DNA of 50,886 nucleotides from Peribacillus asahii. GTDB taxonomy: Bacteria; Bacillota; Bacilli; Bacillales; DSM-1321. Position numbers and translations under genes: made by a program. The notes under the pieces are model-generated. The model saw nothing but the letters and a program-made list of their open reading frames with translations, was not told the DNA's origin and did not search any database. Positions 35,602-43,864 of the stretch are shown piece by piece; position 1 is the stretch's first letter, and every line of letters begins with the position of its first letter. The stretch is taken from assembly GCF_003570725.1 (NCBI RefSeq), contig NZ_QWVS01000041.1, forward strand, positions 1 to 50,886, given 5' to 3'.

Positions 35602-35637
35602 AACTGACCTGGCTTATATAAGCAGGTCAGTTTTTTG
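35602..35637 (+). terminator. Terminator of pncB-nadE
   Basis: ACTGACCTG and CTTAT pair with ATAAG and CAGGTCAGT, followed by six Ts. Confidence 0.88.
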
Positions 35638-35801
35638 AATTAGCGGGCTATTTGACTTCTTACTCCTGCGGTTCTAAGCATCATGTTCTTTTTCTTTTAG
35701 CTATGTTTTAAATTAATGTTGAAATTTTTAAAGGTACAAAACCCTTCTAAAATGCTAAGAAAATCTCGTAAAGGAGGTAAGCAGGTTAAAAAAGAGGTAT
35801 A

Positions 35802-35993
35802 ATGAATAAGTTTAATGGTGTTATAACTGTAACTATATGTACTGAATTCAAATGACTTGAACTGTTTGAAAATGATAAAGAAGCAATAAAGGTAAAGAAC
35901 TTTATGGTTCAATGTAATGTAGCCTATGCTTATACAAAAACAGCAGATTTTAAAGAAAGAGAGTTAATATTTGTAAAGGAGATGAAGGTATGA
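35802..35993 (+). pseudogene. Small gene interrupted by one in-frame TGA
   Basis: From ATG 35802 (AGAGG about 6 bases upstream) the frame reads 17 codons to a TGA at 35853-35855, then continues 45 codons in the same frame (LELFENDKEAIKVKNFMVQ, then ADFKERELIFVKEMKV) to TGA 35991-35993. The final stop overlaps the methyltransferase start as ATGA, the layout of translationally coupled genes. The coding look on both sides of one stop suggests a nonsense mutation. I do not recognise the family. Confidence 0.5.
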
Positions 35994-36676
35994 CAGAATT
36001 TTGGGAATCAAGTTTTATAGAAAATCAAACGATGTGGGGGTTTGAGCCTTCAGACTCCGCAATCTTGACAAAGGACTTTTTCCTTGAAAAGAAAGTGAAG
36101 GATATATTGATTCCTGGTATTGGATACGGTAGAAATGCAAAGGTTTTTATTGACAACGGAATACACGTAACAGGTATTGAGATTTCAAAAACGGCAATTG
36201 AATTAGCAAGGCAAAGTGGTCTTAATATTAGTATTTTTCATGGTTCGGTAACCGATATGCCTTTTGATAACAAACTTTATGATGGTATATTTTGTTATGC
36301 ACTTCTTCACTTATTGAATAATCGTGAGAGAGATAAGTTTATTAAAGATTGCTATGATCAGTTAAAGCCAAACGGATATATGATTTTTACTACTATTTCC
36401 AAAGAAGCTCCTATGTTTGGAAAGGGAAAACAATTGGGGAAAAACTATTTCGAGATAATGGAAGGGGTAAAAATGTTTTTTTATGATTCTGACTCGATAA
36501 AACAAGAATTTGGAAAATATGGACTAATAGAATTTTCGGAAATCGTTGAGCCACATAAGAATATGGAAAATAAACCTCCATTTAAATTTATAATGGTAAG
36601 ATGTCAAAAAAACTATAATTATAATTTCTTAAAAATTGGAAATAGTGAATTGTTAGTTGAGACGGCTTATGTGTAA
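35990..36676 (+). CDS. SAM-dependent methyltransferase
   Basis: A 228-residue class I methyltransferase. Motif I is DILIPGIGYGRNAKVF (near residue 39), followed by TGIEISKTAIELAR, a motif II-like YDGIFCYALLHLL (near 98) and the post-motif LKPNGYMIFTTISKEA. WGFEPSDSAI near the start resembles thiopurine/tellurite-type methyltransferases (TehB-like). The substrate is unknown. GGAG lies 8 bases before the ATG. It overlaps the broken upstream gene by 4 bases. AT content is higher than in the core genes to the left. Confidence 0.8.
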   Translation: MTEFWESSFIENQTMWGFEPSDSAILTKDFFLEKKVKDILIPGIGYGRNAKVFIDNGIHVTGIEISKTAIELARQSGLNISIFHGSVTDMPFDNKLYDGIFCYALLHLLNNRERDKFIKDCYDQLKPNGYMIFTTISKEAPMFGKGKQLGKNYFEIMEGVKMFFYDSDSIKQEFGKYGLIEFSEIVEPHKNMENKPPFKFIMVRCQKNYNYNFLKIGNSELLVETAYV

Positions 36677-36820
36677 GACCTCTAAGTATTTATGCATGAT
36701 TATTAAAAGGTGAATTAAGCCTTTCTTTTAAAACAGAAAAAAGGGCGAAATCATTGAAACTCTGTAAACTTGGTGTAAGATATATAGATATGAATACTTT
36801 TGATAAAGGATGAAGACAAC

Positions 36821-36994
36821 TTGAATAAACTTGGTTGGATTATATCAGGGCTTGGTGCGTTACTGATTTTTAGTAGTTTGCTTTACCCGCTAGACGTTAT
36901 TGAAAAAAACACATTTTTAGTTCTTTTACTAGGTGGGGCAGGTATTATGTTTGTAGGAACAATGATACGTGCTTTTTTAGGAAGTAAGAAGTGA
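36821..36994 (+). CDS. Small two-span membrane protein
   Basis: A 57-residue protein with two hydrophobic segments (LGWIISGLGALLIFSSLLY and FLVLLLGGAGIMFVGTMI) joined by a short charged loop, and a basic tail (GSKK). The start is TTG 36821 with AAAGGATG 8 bases upstream; the in-frame TTG at 36800 lacks a site. Function is unknown. A terminator follows at once. Confidence 0.6.
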   Translation: MNKLGWIISGLGALLIFSSLLYPLDVIEKNTFLVLLLGGAGIMFVGTMIRAFLGSKK

Positions 36995-37002
36995 ATAAAA
37001 AC

Positions 37003-37034
37003 AGCTTCTAGGTCATGCCTAGAGGCTATTTTTA
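37003..37034 (+). terminator. Terminator after the small membrane protein
   Basis: GCTTCTAGG pairs with CCTAGAGGC (one G-U) around TCATG, followed by ATTTTT. Confidence 0.8.
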
Positions 37035-37506
37035 TTTAAAAATTTAAAAGAGAGCTTAGAAATCGTGTTTATAGGTGTATGCCCCATTTTTGAACTTAAT
37101 GTACGGCTGAAGTGTTTATTCAATATGTTGATTTTAGAGATAGAGAGGTCTGAAATTTTTTTTTTTGTTTTTTCGATTAACTCATCAAATGTATGAAACT
37201 GATATGTGCGTTCAAGTTTAATTATTTTCCTGATTTTTCCGAAAAACATTTTTAATGTATCGTTGCTTATGCTTTTAAAAAACAAATATTTTTAGTTTTT
37301 ACGTTTCTTGTTTTTAATATGGTTTAAATTGTCGAGACTAAAGGAAAAAGATATTGACAGGTAATGATAGGATGTAGTATTTTACATTGGGTCATCCGAA
37401 AGTATATCGAAATAACATATTGGAAAAAGATAAAAAATAAGTAATTTAGCAGTTATCTGCTTTTATCGAATATGTAAAATGGGCAAGAAAGAAAGGACGT
37501 TTATAT
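37035..37506. other. Intergenic before the carboxylesterase
   Basis: A minus-strand frame of 88 codons (37285-37019) overlaps the preceding terminator and has no ribosome site, so it is not called. TTGACA at 37354-37359 is a good -35 sequence; matching -10 candidates (TATTTT at 37378, spacing 18) are weak. It probably contains the esterase promoter. Confidence 0.4.
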
Positions 37507-38241
37507 ATGAAAGTTGTTACACCTAAACCATTCATGTATAAGGGCGGAGAAAAGGCTGTTCTTTTACTGCATGGTTTTACCGGAAACACGGTGGATGTGA
37601 AGAGGCTAGGAAAATATTTAAATGATCGCGGGTATACATGCTATGCTCCACTTTATAAAGGACACGGTCTTACTCCCGAAGAGCTCATTGAGACAAATGT
37701 TGAAGATTGGTGGCAAAGTGTAGTAGAAGGGTATCAGTTTTTAAAAAGTCAAGGATATGAGCAAATAGCTGCAGTTGGTTTATCTTTAGGTGGTGTGTTT
37801 TCATTAAAGTTAGCCTATAATTTCTCAGTAAGTGGAGTTGTTACGATGTGCTCTCCTATGTATCAGAAAAAAGATGAAGCGATGCAAAAACGTGTGATTG
37901 ATTACGCTTATAATTATAAAAAGTTTGAAGGGAAAAGTGATGAAACTATTGAGGCTGAAATGGCGGAGTTTCAAAAGGTTCCTATGAATAATATTTTGAC
38001 AATTAGAGATTTTATTTTGGATGTGCAGGAAAACTTAGATCAAGTGTTTGCTCCTTTATTTGTAGCTCAAGGACGTCTGGATCATACTATTAATTTAGAG
38101 AGTGTAAACAATATATATAACGGGGTTAATTCATATGAAAAAGAGCTGAAGTGGTACGAAAAATCTGGCCATATTATAACGCTAGGCCCAGAACGTGAAC
38201 AACTATATGAGGATATTTATGAATTTCTTGAGTTGCTGTGA
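37507..38241 (+). CDS. Carboxylesterase of the Est30/YvaK type
   Basis: A 244-residue alpha/beta hydrolase close in size to Geobacillus Est30 (247). The oxyanion HGFTG is near residue 22 and the nucleophile elbow is GLSLGG (Ser93). The catalytic Asp is in QGRLDHTIN (near 193) and the His in KSGHIITLG. It hydrolyses short and medium-chain carboxyl esters. A cytoplasmic protein; no signal peptide. AAAGGACG lies about 7-12 bases before the ATG. It converges on a DUF3298 gene with a shared terminator. Confidence 0.9.
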   Translation: MKVVTPKPFMYKGGEKAVLLLHGFTGNTVDVKRLGKYLNDRGYTCYAPLYKGHGLTPEELIETNVEDWWQSVVEGYQFLKSQGYEQIAAVGLSLGGVFSLKLAYNFSVSGVVTMCSPMYQKKDEAMQKRVIDYAYNYKKFEGKSDETIEAEMAEFQKVPMNNILTIRDFILDVQENLDQVFAPLFVAQGRLDHTINLESVNNIYNGVNSYEKELKWYEKSGHIITLGPEREQLYEDIYEFLELL

Positions 38242-38263
38242 CATGTCCTAATTGTATAGATGT

Positions 38264-38298
38264 AAAAAAGGTGCAAACCTCGGATTTGCACCTTTTTT
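38264..38298. terminator. Bidirectional terminator between the esterase and DUF3298 genes
   Basis: AAAAAGGTGCAAA pairs with TTTGCACCTTTTT around CCTCGGA, with As before and Ts after. Confidence 0.9.
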
Positions 38299-38305
38299 AT
38301 ATGCC

Positions 38306-39019
38306 TTATTTATAAACTGTACTTGGTACGTGAATAACTGGATTGCCTACTGCGTAAGGGGCTACTTCATATTCTTGGAAAACTAAAGCAATCCCTTTAT
38401 CTGTATAATAAAATTGAGTGTTTTTATCGACTTTAAAATCACCTAATAGATAGCTCTCAAAAAAGATGTCAGGGTGTTTTGACATGTAACTTTTTACATG
38501 TTTTGTAACTTTTGTATACTTTGTCTTGGATGTAAGAGTATCACTCAATGTATAGTGCTTTCCTGTTTTTAAATTGAAATTATAGATTGTGACTATACCG
38601 CCACCATGTGCGCCACCTGCGTACATCCAATCAAAGATAAGAATACTGACTTTTCCATTTTTATTATATTTCACTTTATAGCTTGTTGTGTAATCATATT
38701 GACAAGCATACGGGTACTCTTTGCATAGCGGGTCTCCTTGAAATTCTTCCATATCTTTCTTTAGTTGATTATAGCTTTTATAGGACCCTTGAATGTGTTT
38801 CAAAAGAACACTGTTAATTTTCTTTTGAGCGGAGGTGCTCTTTAATCCAGAGACTTGAGGGTATTTTAAAAACTTTTTACTCTTATATGTTTTCGTTATC
38901 ACCTTAACTTTTGTAGAGGACGCAGCATACGCGTCATTAGATGGCAAGGAAAAAGAAACGAACAACGCAAACATCATCAGCCAACAAATAATAAGCTTAC
39001 TCCATTTGATGTTTTTCAT
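38306..39019 (-). CDS. Secreted DUF4163/DUF3298 (RsiV-like) protein
   Basis: A 237-residue protein with a signal peptide (residues about 8-32, cleavage near DAYAAS). Residues about 38-125 fit the DUF4163-type region; residues about 130-235 fit DUF3298, including WMYAGGAHGGGIVTIYNFNLKTGK and YYTDKGIALVFQEYEVAPYAVG. The same pair of domains forms the extracellular part of the anti-sigma factor RsiV, which binds lysozyme; here there is no anti-sigma domain. Function is unknown; a lysozyme- or glycan-binding role is only suggested. GGAGGTT lies about 7 bases before the ATG on the minus strand. Confidence 0.8.
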   Translation of the reverse strand: MKNIKWSKLIICWLMMFALFVSFSLPSNDAYAASSTKVKVITKTYKSKKFLKYPQVSGLKSTSAQKKINSVLLKHIQGSYKSYNQLKKDMEEFQGDPLCKEYPYACQYDYTTSYKVKYNKNGKVSILIFDWMYAGGAHGGGIVTIYNFNLKTGKHYTLSDTLTSKTKYTKVTKHVKSYMSKHPDIFFESYLLGDFKVDKNTQFYYTDKGIALVFQEYEVAPYAVGNPVIHVPSTVYK

Positions 39020-39153
39020 AAGAACCTCCAGTTAAATTATTTACTAATTTGTATTATAAAGGAAAATATACCTGTGTCACAATGCATGATAAGTTATTAA
39101 TAGTTTGTCTGTAAATAAAATATGCTTCTAAAAGGATTATGTTCTTTTAGAAG

Positions 39154-39348
39154 CTAGATAAATGGTTTGTAAGAAACGAATTTATTTTTCAGTTCTTCTT
39201 CGGTAATGGTCATTTTTCCTTGTAATCCTTCAGCTTGGAGAACAAAATTTTTGATACCTAAAAATTCTGATTCTGCGATTATAAAAAATGTTGTTCCTTT
39301 TGTAAAGTTTGTTCCTGGTAAGTCTCTAATTAATTGTACCTGTTTTAT
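39154..39348 (-). CDS. Small hypothetical protein with an apparent ATA start
   Basis: A 64-residue frame ending in TAG 39156-39154, with a coding-like sequence (LIRDLPGTNFTKGTTFFIIAE, shortened, then LQGKMTITEEELKNKF). A strong ribosome site, GAGGAGTG, lies 7 bases before codon 39348, which is ATA followed by AAA-CAG-GTA. No ATG, GTG or TTG is in a better place; a GTA follows. Either ATA is used as a rare start or an ATG has mutated. Family unknown. It lies downstream of the DUF3298 gene in the opposite order. Confidence 0.4.
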   Translation of the reverse strand: MKQVQLIRDLPGTNFTKGTTFFIIAESEFLGIKNFVLQAEGLQGKMTITEEELKNKFVSYKPFI

Positions 39349-39697
39349 TTGTGCTCACTCCTCGTGTGATTTAGATTATAATGTTATCATATTTGTCTTC
39401 TCGAGAAAATTATACAAAACGGGATTTTATGTAAGGTTGACAAATCAAGCAAAAGAAAATTGCTTTATTTTTATGTGAAGACTATGATACAGCACTGAAA
39501 AAATTATATAATTATATTGACTGGTAATTATTTAAATATTTCGTATTGGAAGAAATGTTATAGTTTCATTCATAAATGACAATGTAAGCGAAAACAATTT
39601 ATCGGAAAAGGTAATTTAATAAAAAACAGAGAAGCGATGCCGTACGTCTAAGTTAAATCATTATAAGGATAGGAGTTCGGTAATTTGAGGTGTTACA
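39349..39697. other. Intergenic before the EAL-kinase gene
   Basis: About 350 AT-rich bases. No gene or strong hairpin is seen; it should contain the promoters of both flanking genes. Confidence 0.35.
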
Positions 39698-42691
39698 ATG
39701 TTGAAATCAAAAAATACCAATCAAACATGTATGTTAGAAACTGATCTTAGGACTGCACTTAAAAAGAAAGAATTTATCCTCTGTTATCAACCAAGAATCC
39801 ATTTGGATTCAGGGAAAATTAATGGAGTAGAAGCCTTGATTCGCTGGGAGCATCCAGAAAAAGGGGGAATTTTACCGTTAGACTTTATTCCTCTTGCTGA
39901 AGAAACAGGATTGATTATACCAATAGGTGAATGGGTATTACGCACAGCTTGTGAGCAAAACAAAGAGTGGCAGAAAGCGGGTATACCCCCTATGGTGATG
40001 GCTGTTAACTTGTCCGTTCGTCAGCTTTATCAACCGAATTTAGTTGAGAGAGTACGGTTTATTTTAGAAGAAACGGGACTTGCTCCGGAATATTTGGAAC
40101 TTGAAATTACGGAAAGCATAATGATGAATGTTCATGATGTTCTTCCTGTTGTAAAGGAATTAAAGCGTCTCGGTATCCGGCTTAGTTTGGATGATTTTGG
40201 AACAGGCTATAGTCCTCTACATTATTTAAAAGAATTTCCTATTGATAGTATCAAAATAGACCAATCTTTTATTTGTAATTGTGGAGTAAATCAGAAGGAT
40301 GCCACAATTGTAAAAGCTATTATCGCAATGGCTCACCAATTAAAGCTGGAAGTGATTGCTGAAGAGATTGAAATGAAAGAACATTTAATTTTTCTTCAAC
40401 AAAATCTTTGTAATATGGGGCAAGGCTATCTATTTAGTGAACCTTTAGCTCCTGATCAATTAATACAGCAGTTTTATCAAATAGAGCAGATTGTCCATCG
40501 AGAAGGGCTTTCACAAGAATTCAGTAGACAAAAATGGTTGGAAGAAGAGTTAGAACAAGCTCGTCAAGAATTACGGGATACCGTAAGACAGCAACAGGGG
40601 ATGATTTTTAAATTTATTGAACAAAATAGAAAATTTATCCACACCTTATGTGATGGAGAATTGCTGTATCGAATAAATTTGACACCTGAACAAATCTTAG
40701 GAAAAGAACTACGAGATTTTCTGCCTTATGATATAGCAGAAAGAAAAGTTCATTGTTATCAAAGGGCCTGGGAAGGCGAGGAGAATGTTACCTATGAAGG
40801 GGAAGTCAATGGCGTTTGGTATTTGGCCTCTTTACGTCCTGTCCGGAGAGGTGGACAAGTAGTTGAAGTTATTGGTTCCTGTATTGATATTACCGAAAGA
40901 AAAGAAAGTGAAGAACGATATCGAAAAGTAGTTGAATATTCTCCTAAAGGGATTGTCATTCATCGGGATGGGAAATTTCTTTATGCGAATCCATGTGCTT
41001 TGAAAATGATAAAGGAAGAGGATGTAGTAGGGAAAGAAATCTCCAGCTGTCTTCATCCAGATTCTTATGAACTTTCTAAAAAGAGGCTAGCTCAAACTGA
41101 AGTGGGAGAAGAACTACCGATAACAGAAATGAAGCTGATAGCTCGGGATGGAGAAGTAATTGACGTCGAAATTGGCAGTGTGTCTATCCCTTATGGTGGA
41201 AGTTCTGCCATTCTAACTATGTATAGTGACATCACGGATAGAAAAAAGGCGGTACAAGCCCTTGAGGAAAGTAAAGAACGGTATAGAAGGTTAGTAAATT
41301 TATCTCCAGAACCGATTGTTGTACACAGTCAGGGGATTATTAAATATATGAACAAAGCAGGAGTGAAAGTTTTAGGTTTTACCCATCCTGAAGAATTACT
41401 TGGAAAACCTATTTTAGATTTTTTTCATCCAGATGATCGAAAGATGGGTTTTGAACGAATACAATGTTTAGCAGAAAGAAACGAGAGTGATGTCGAACTT
41501 TTAGAATATAGAATGATTCGCCCTGATAGAACAATCTTTCACGTAGAAGGTACAGCAACTGGAATTATCTATGATGGAGAGCCGGCTATTCAAGGAATGT
41601 TCCGGGACATTACAACAAGAAAAGAAGTGGAGGAAGCTCTCCGTCAAAGCGAAGAAAAATATCGTCTCATTGCAGAAAATATGCAAGATTTAATTGGCGT
41701 GCTGGATACAAAGTGTATTGTTCGCTACGCATCACCCTCTCATGAGACTGTATTGGGATTCTCACCTGATGTATATGAAGGGAATGAAGTTTTTGATTTA
41801 GCTCACCCTGATGATATTCCTTATATGCAAACTCAGTATGAAAACTCAATTTCATCGAAGACACCTTGTTACATTGAATTCCGATGTAAACATGTTAGTG
41901 GAGAGTGGGTATATGTAGAGGCTTGGGGAACTCCTGTCCTGGATGAAAATAATGAAGTTGAACATCTTGTCATAGTAGCTCGTGATATTTCTGAACGAAA
42001 AAAGGCGGATCAATTAATACGTAAATCAGAAAAACTTTCCGTTGCAGGACAACTGGCTGCAGGAGTAGCACATGAAATAAGGAATCCATTGACTTCGATA
42101 AAGGGATTTATTCAGTTATTACAAAAGGAAACAAATAATCCCTTGTATACGGATGTTATCTTGTCTGAGATTGATAGATTAGAAGATATCGTTCAGGGCT
42201 TTTTATCACTTGCCAAGCCTCAAGCACCGCAAATGAAAGAAATAGATGGAAGGCTTCTTTTACAACAAGTGATACTTTTATTTGAGACACAAGCTTTATT
42301 GAAAAATGTTCAAATTGTACAAGAGTATAGTGGAAATTTACCGCTTATCTATTGTGACGGAAACCAAATGAAACAGGTGTATATGAACGTTCTTCAAAAT
42401 GCAGTAGAAGCTATGCCAAATGGAGGAGTCATTAAAATTCAGGTGCTTTGGCACAGTGCTAACTCTATTTTGTTTAGATTTATTGATCAGGGCCAGGGGA
42501 TATCTAAAGAACGGATTAAAAATATTGGCGAACCTTTTTTCAGTACAAAAGAAAAAGGGACAGGACTGGGGCTAATGGTTAGCCAAAAAATTGTCCAAGA
42601 ACATGGAGGGACAATGGGTATAGACAGTATCGTTAATCAAGGAACTACGGTAGATGTTATTTTGCCGATGAAGCCTTCTTTGGTTACTTGA
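39698..42691 (+). CDS. EAL domain-PASx4-sensor histidine kinase fusion
   Basis: A 997-residue cytoplasmic protein with an unusual order. Residues about 15-260 are an EAL cyclic-di-GMP phosphodiesterase domain with its key residues: EALIRWEHP (Glu45), NLSVRQL, LEITES, DDFGTGYSPL, IKIDQSF, AEEIE and MGQGYLFSEPL. After a coiled coil (265-300) come four PAS units, each closing with a DI(T/S)xRK segment (near 400, 520, 645 and 770). Then the HisKA box VAHEIRNPLTSIKGF (His792) and an ATPase domain (MNVLQNAVEAMPNGG; IDQGQGISKERIKNIG; GTGLGLMVSQK). No GGDEF and no membrane spans are present. The kinase half resembles KinA-type sporulation kinases. GAGGTG lies 5 bases before the ATG. No response regulator is adjacent. 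Confidence 0.9.
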   Translation: MLKSKNTNQTCMLETDLRTALKKKEFILCYQPRIHLDSGKINGVEALIRWEHPEKGGILPLDFIPLAEETGLIIPIGEWVLRTACEQNKEWQKAGIPPMVMAVNLSVRQLYQPNLVERVRFILEETGLAPEYLELEITESIMMNVHDVLPVVKELKRLGIRLSLDDFGTGYSPLHYLKEFPIDSIKIDQSFICNCGVNQKDATIVKAIIAMAHQLKLEVIAEEIEMKEHLIFLQQNLCNMGQGYLFSEPLAPDQLIQQFYQIEQIVHREGLSQEFSRQKWLEEELEQARQELRDTVRQQQGMIFKFIEQNRKFIHTLCDGELLYRINLTPEQILGKELRDFLPYDIAERKVHCYQRAWEGEENVTYEGEVNGVWYLASLRPVRRGGQVVEVIGSCIDITERKESEERYRKVVEYSPKGIVIHRDGKFLYANPCALKMIKEEDVVGKEISSCLHPDSYELSKKRLAQTEVGEELPITEMKLIARDGEVIDVEIGSVSIPYGGSSAILTMYSDITDRKKAVQALEESKERYRRLVNLSPEPIVVHSQGIIKYMNKAGVKVLGFTHPEELLGKPILDFFHPDDRKMGFERIQCLAERNESDVELLEYRMIRPDRTIFHVEGTATGIIYDGEPAIQGMFRDITTRKEVEEALRQSEEKYRLIAENMQDLIGVLDTKCIVRYASPSHETVLGFSPDVYEGNEVFDLAHPDDIPYMQTQYENSISSKTPCYIEFRCKHVSGEWVYVEAWGTPVLDENNEVEHLVIVARDISERKKADQLIRKSEKLSVAGQLAAGVAHEIRNPLTSIKGFIQLLQKETNNPLYTDVILSEIDRLEDIVQGFLSLAKPQAPQMKEIDGRLLLQQVILLFETQALLKNVQIVQEYSGNLPLIYCDGNQMKQVYMNVLQNAVEAMPNGGVIKIQVLWHSANSILFRFIDQGQGISKERIKNIGEPFFSTKEKGTGLGLMVSQKIVQEHGGTMGIDSIVNQGTTVDVILPMKPSLVT

Positions 42692-42821
42692 ATAGATTCC
42701 TATTCACAATGCTGTGTGTCGATTTAGATAGATGATAAAGTAATGTCGCAGCACTGTAATAAGGTTCAGTGAGGAGATAACGTTCCAACTCAGTAAATGT
42801 AAAAAACAAATAGTGGTGATT

Positions 42822-42852
42822 GAAAGAATCAGTCAATGGCTGATTCTTTTTT
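42822..42852 (+). terminator. Terminator downstream of the EAL-kinase gene
   Basis: AAAGAATCAG pairs with CTGATTCTTT around TCAATGG, followed by Ts. It lies 130 bases after the stop; nothing else is seen in the 312-base gap. Confidence 0.75.
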
Positions 42853-43003
42853 CATCCATTTTCGATGCAGGTATTTCTTAAAGTCTTGTTTTTTATGTCT
42901 TTCCTAATGTCTCAACTTGACAACATATTTCATCCATTACTCGGGAACTCTAGTTTTAAATCGCTAACGTGTATAAAAAGGGAAGTTTAGAGGAGGGAAA
43001 TGA

Positions 43004-43522
43004 TTGAAGTATTTTTCTAAAGTTTTAATGACTATTTCTTTATCATTTTTTCTTATGGCTGTCTTTAGTTGTAGTAATAATGAAGAAAATAATAACACTA
43101 CTGAAAATCAAACGACAGAGGAAACAAAGAAGGATGAAGAAACTACTAAGAGTAAATATCCATTTCCAAATGACACAACCGCTAAAGGGAATGGAAAAAT
43201 TATATTAAGTACTGCTGCTGGTACATCTGAAAATGGAAATACTCCAGTTTTATTTGTTTCTGAAGAGGATATCCTTATTCAAATTGGCATGGATGCTGAA
43301 AACTTTGATGGAAGCAAACAATCGTTTGTGTATGTGGATAAGATGTTTTCTAATACAGAACAGTTTGGAGAACTAACACAAACATCAGTGAATTTGCAGG
43401 AAAGTATGTTAAAGCCGGGAATACACACAGTATCAGTCATTCAATTTGATAACGATGATCCCAATAATGGTTCTGTTACAGGATATACAGAGGCGAAATA
43501 CGAAGTAAAAGAGAAGAAATAA
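43004..43522 (+). CDS. Putative lipoprotein
   Basis: A 172-residue protein with a lipoprotein-type signal: basic start, hydrophobic core (residues 7-21) and a lipobox-like AVFSC with Cys23 as the likely lipidated residue. A low-complexity Asn/Thr/Glu/Lys linker (24-50) leads to a beta-rich domain (IILSTAAGTS, ILIQIGMDAENF, TVSVIQFDND). Function is unknown. The start is TTG 43004 with GAGGAGGG 7 bases upstream. It stands alone. Confidence 0.72.
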   Translation: MKYFSKVLMTISLSFFLMAVFSCSNNEENNNTTENQTTEETKKDEETTKSKYPFPNDTTAKGNGKIILSTAAGTSENGNTPVLFVSEEDILIQIGMDAENFDGSKQSFVYVDKMFSNTEQFGELTQTSVNLQESMLKPGIHTVSVIQFDNDDPNNGSVTGYTEAKYEVKEKK

Positions 43523-43602
43523 TTAATGTCAGTCTAGAGAAAAATTATAGATTTCATATTGATTTGTTAGGATTTAAAGATTCTATACAATTGGACTTAC
43601 TT

Positions 43603-43632
43603 TTGTTTTTAAAGATGAGTTTGTGCTATACT
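43603..43632 (+). promoter_or_regulatory. Likely promoter of vmlR
   Basis: TTGTTT (43603-43608) and TATACT (43627-43632) are 18 bases apart, with TGC directly before the -10 (extended -10). Confidence 0.6.
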
Positions 43633-43659
43633 AATTTTAATAATAGTCGAAGGGATGAT

Positions 43660-43840
43660 GGGTGGACGATGATTAACTAATCTTATTTTTAAAATTTGAA
43701 ATCATATATTTCAAATCATAACAAATAGGATTAGTCTGCCCATTTTCTATAAATTGTAGAGCTATTAATGAAATAGCTTATTTGATTATGCAGAGGTACG
43801 GCTAATCCTTCCAAATGAATGGGGAGGATTTTTTATTTTC
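43660..43840 (+). promoter_or_regulatory. Attenuator leader of vmlR with a three-residue upstream ORF
   Basis: ATG-ATT-AAC-TAA (43669-43680) encodes Met-Ile-Asn. ACTAATC (43676-43682), which overlaps its end, pairs with GATTAGT (43729-43735), extended by GGGTGG/CTGCCC. GGATTAG (43728-43734) can instead pair perfectly with CTAATCC (43802-43808), the left arm of the terminator AATCCTTCC...GGGGAGGATT (43804-43830), which ends in TTTTTTATTTT. A ribosome stalled on the leader would free GGATTAG to break the terminator, inducing vmlR when ribosomes are blocked. TTTGAAAT..ATTTCAAA forms an inner hairpin. Confidence 0.8.
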
Positions 43841-43864
43841 CCTTTAAAGAGAGGGATAGGTTAT

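Noticed and set aside
37019..37285. An 88-codon minus-strand frame
   Set aside because: It overlaps the preceding terminator, has no ribosome site, and its sequence fits no pattern I know.
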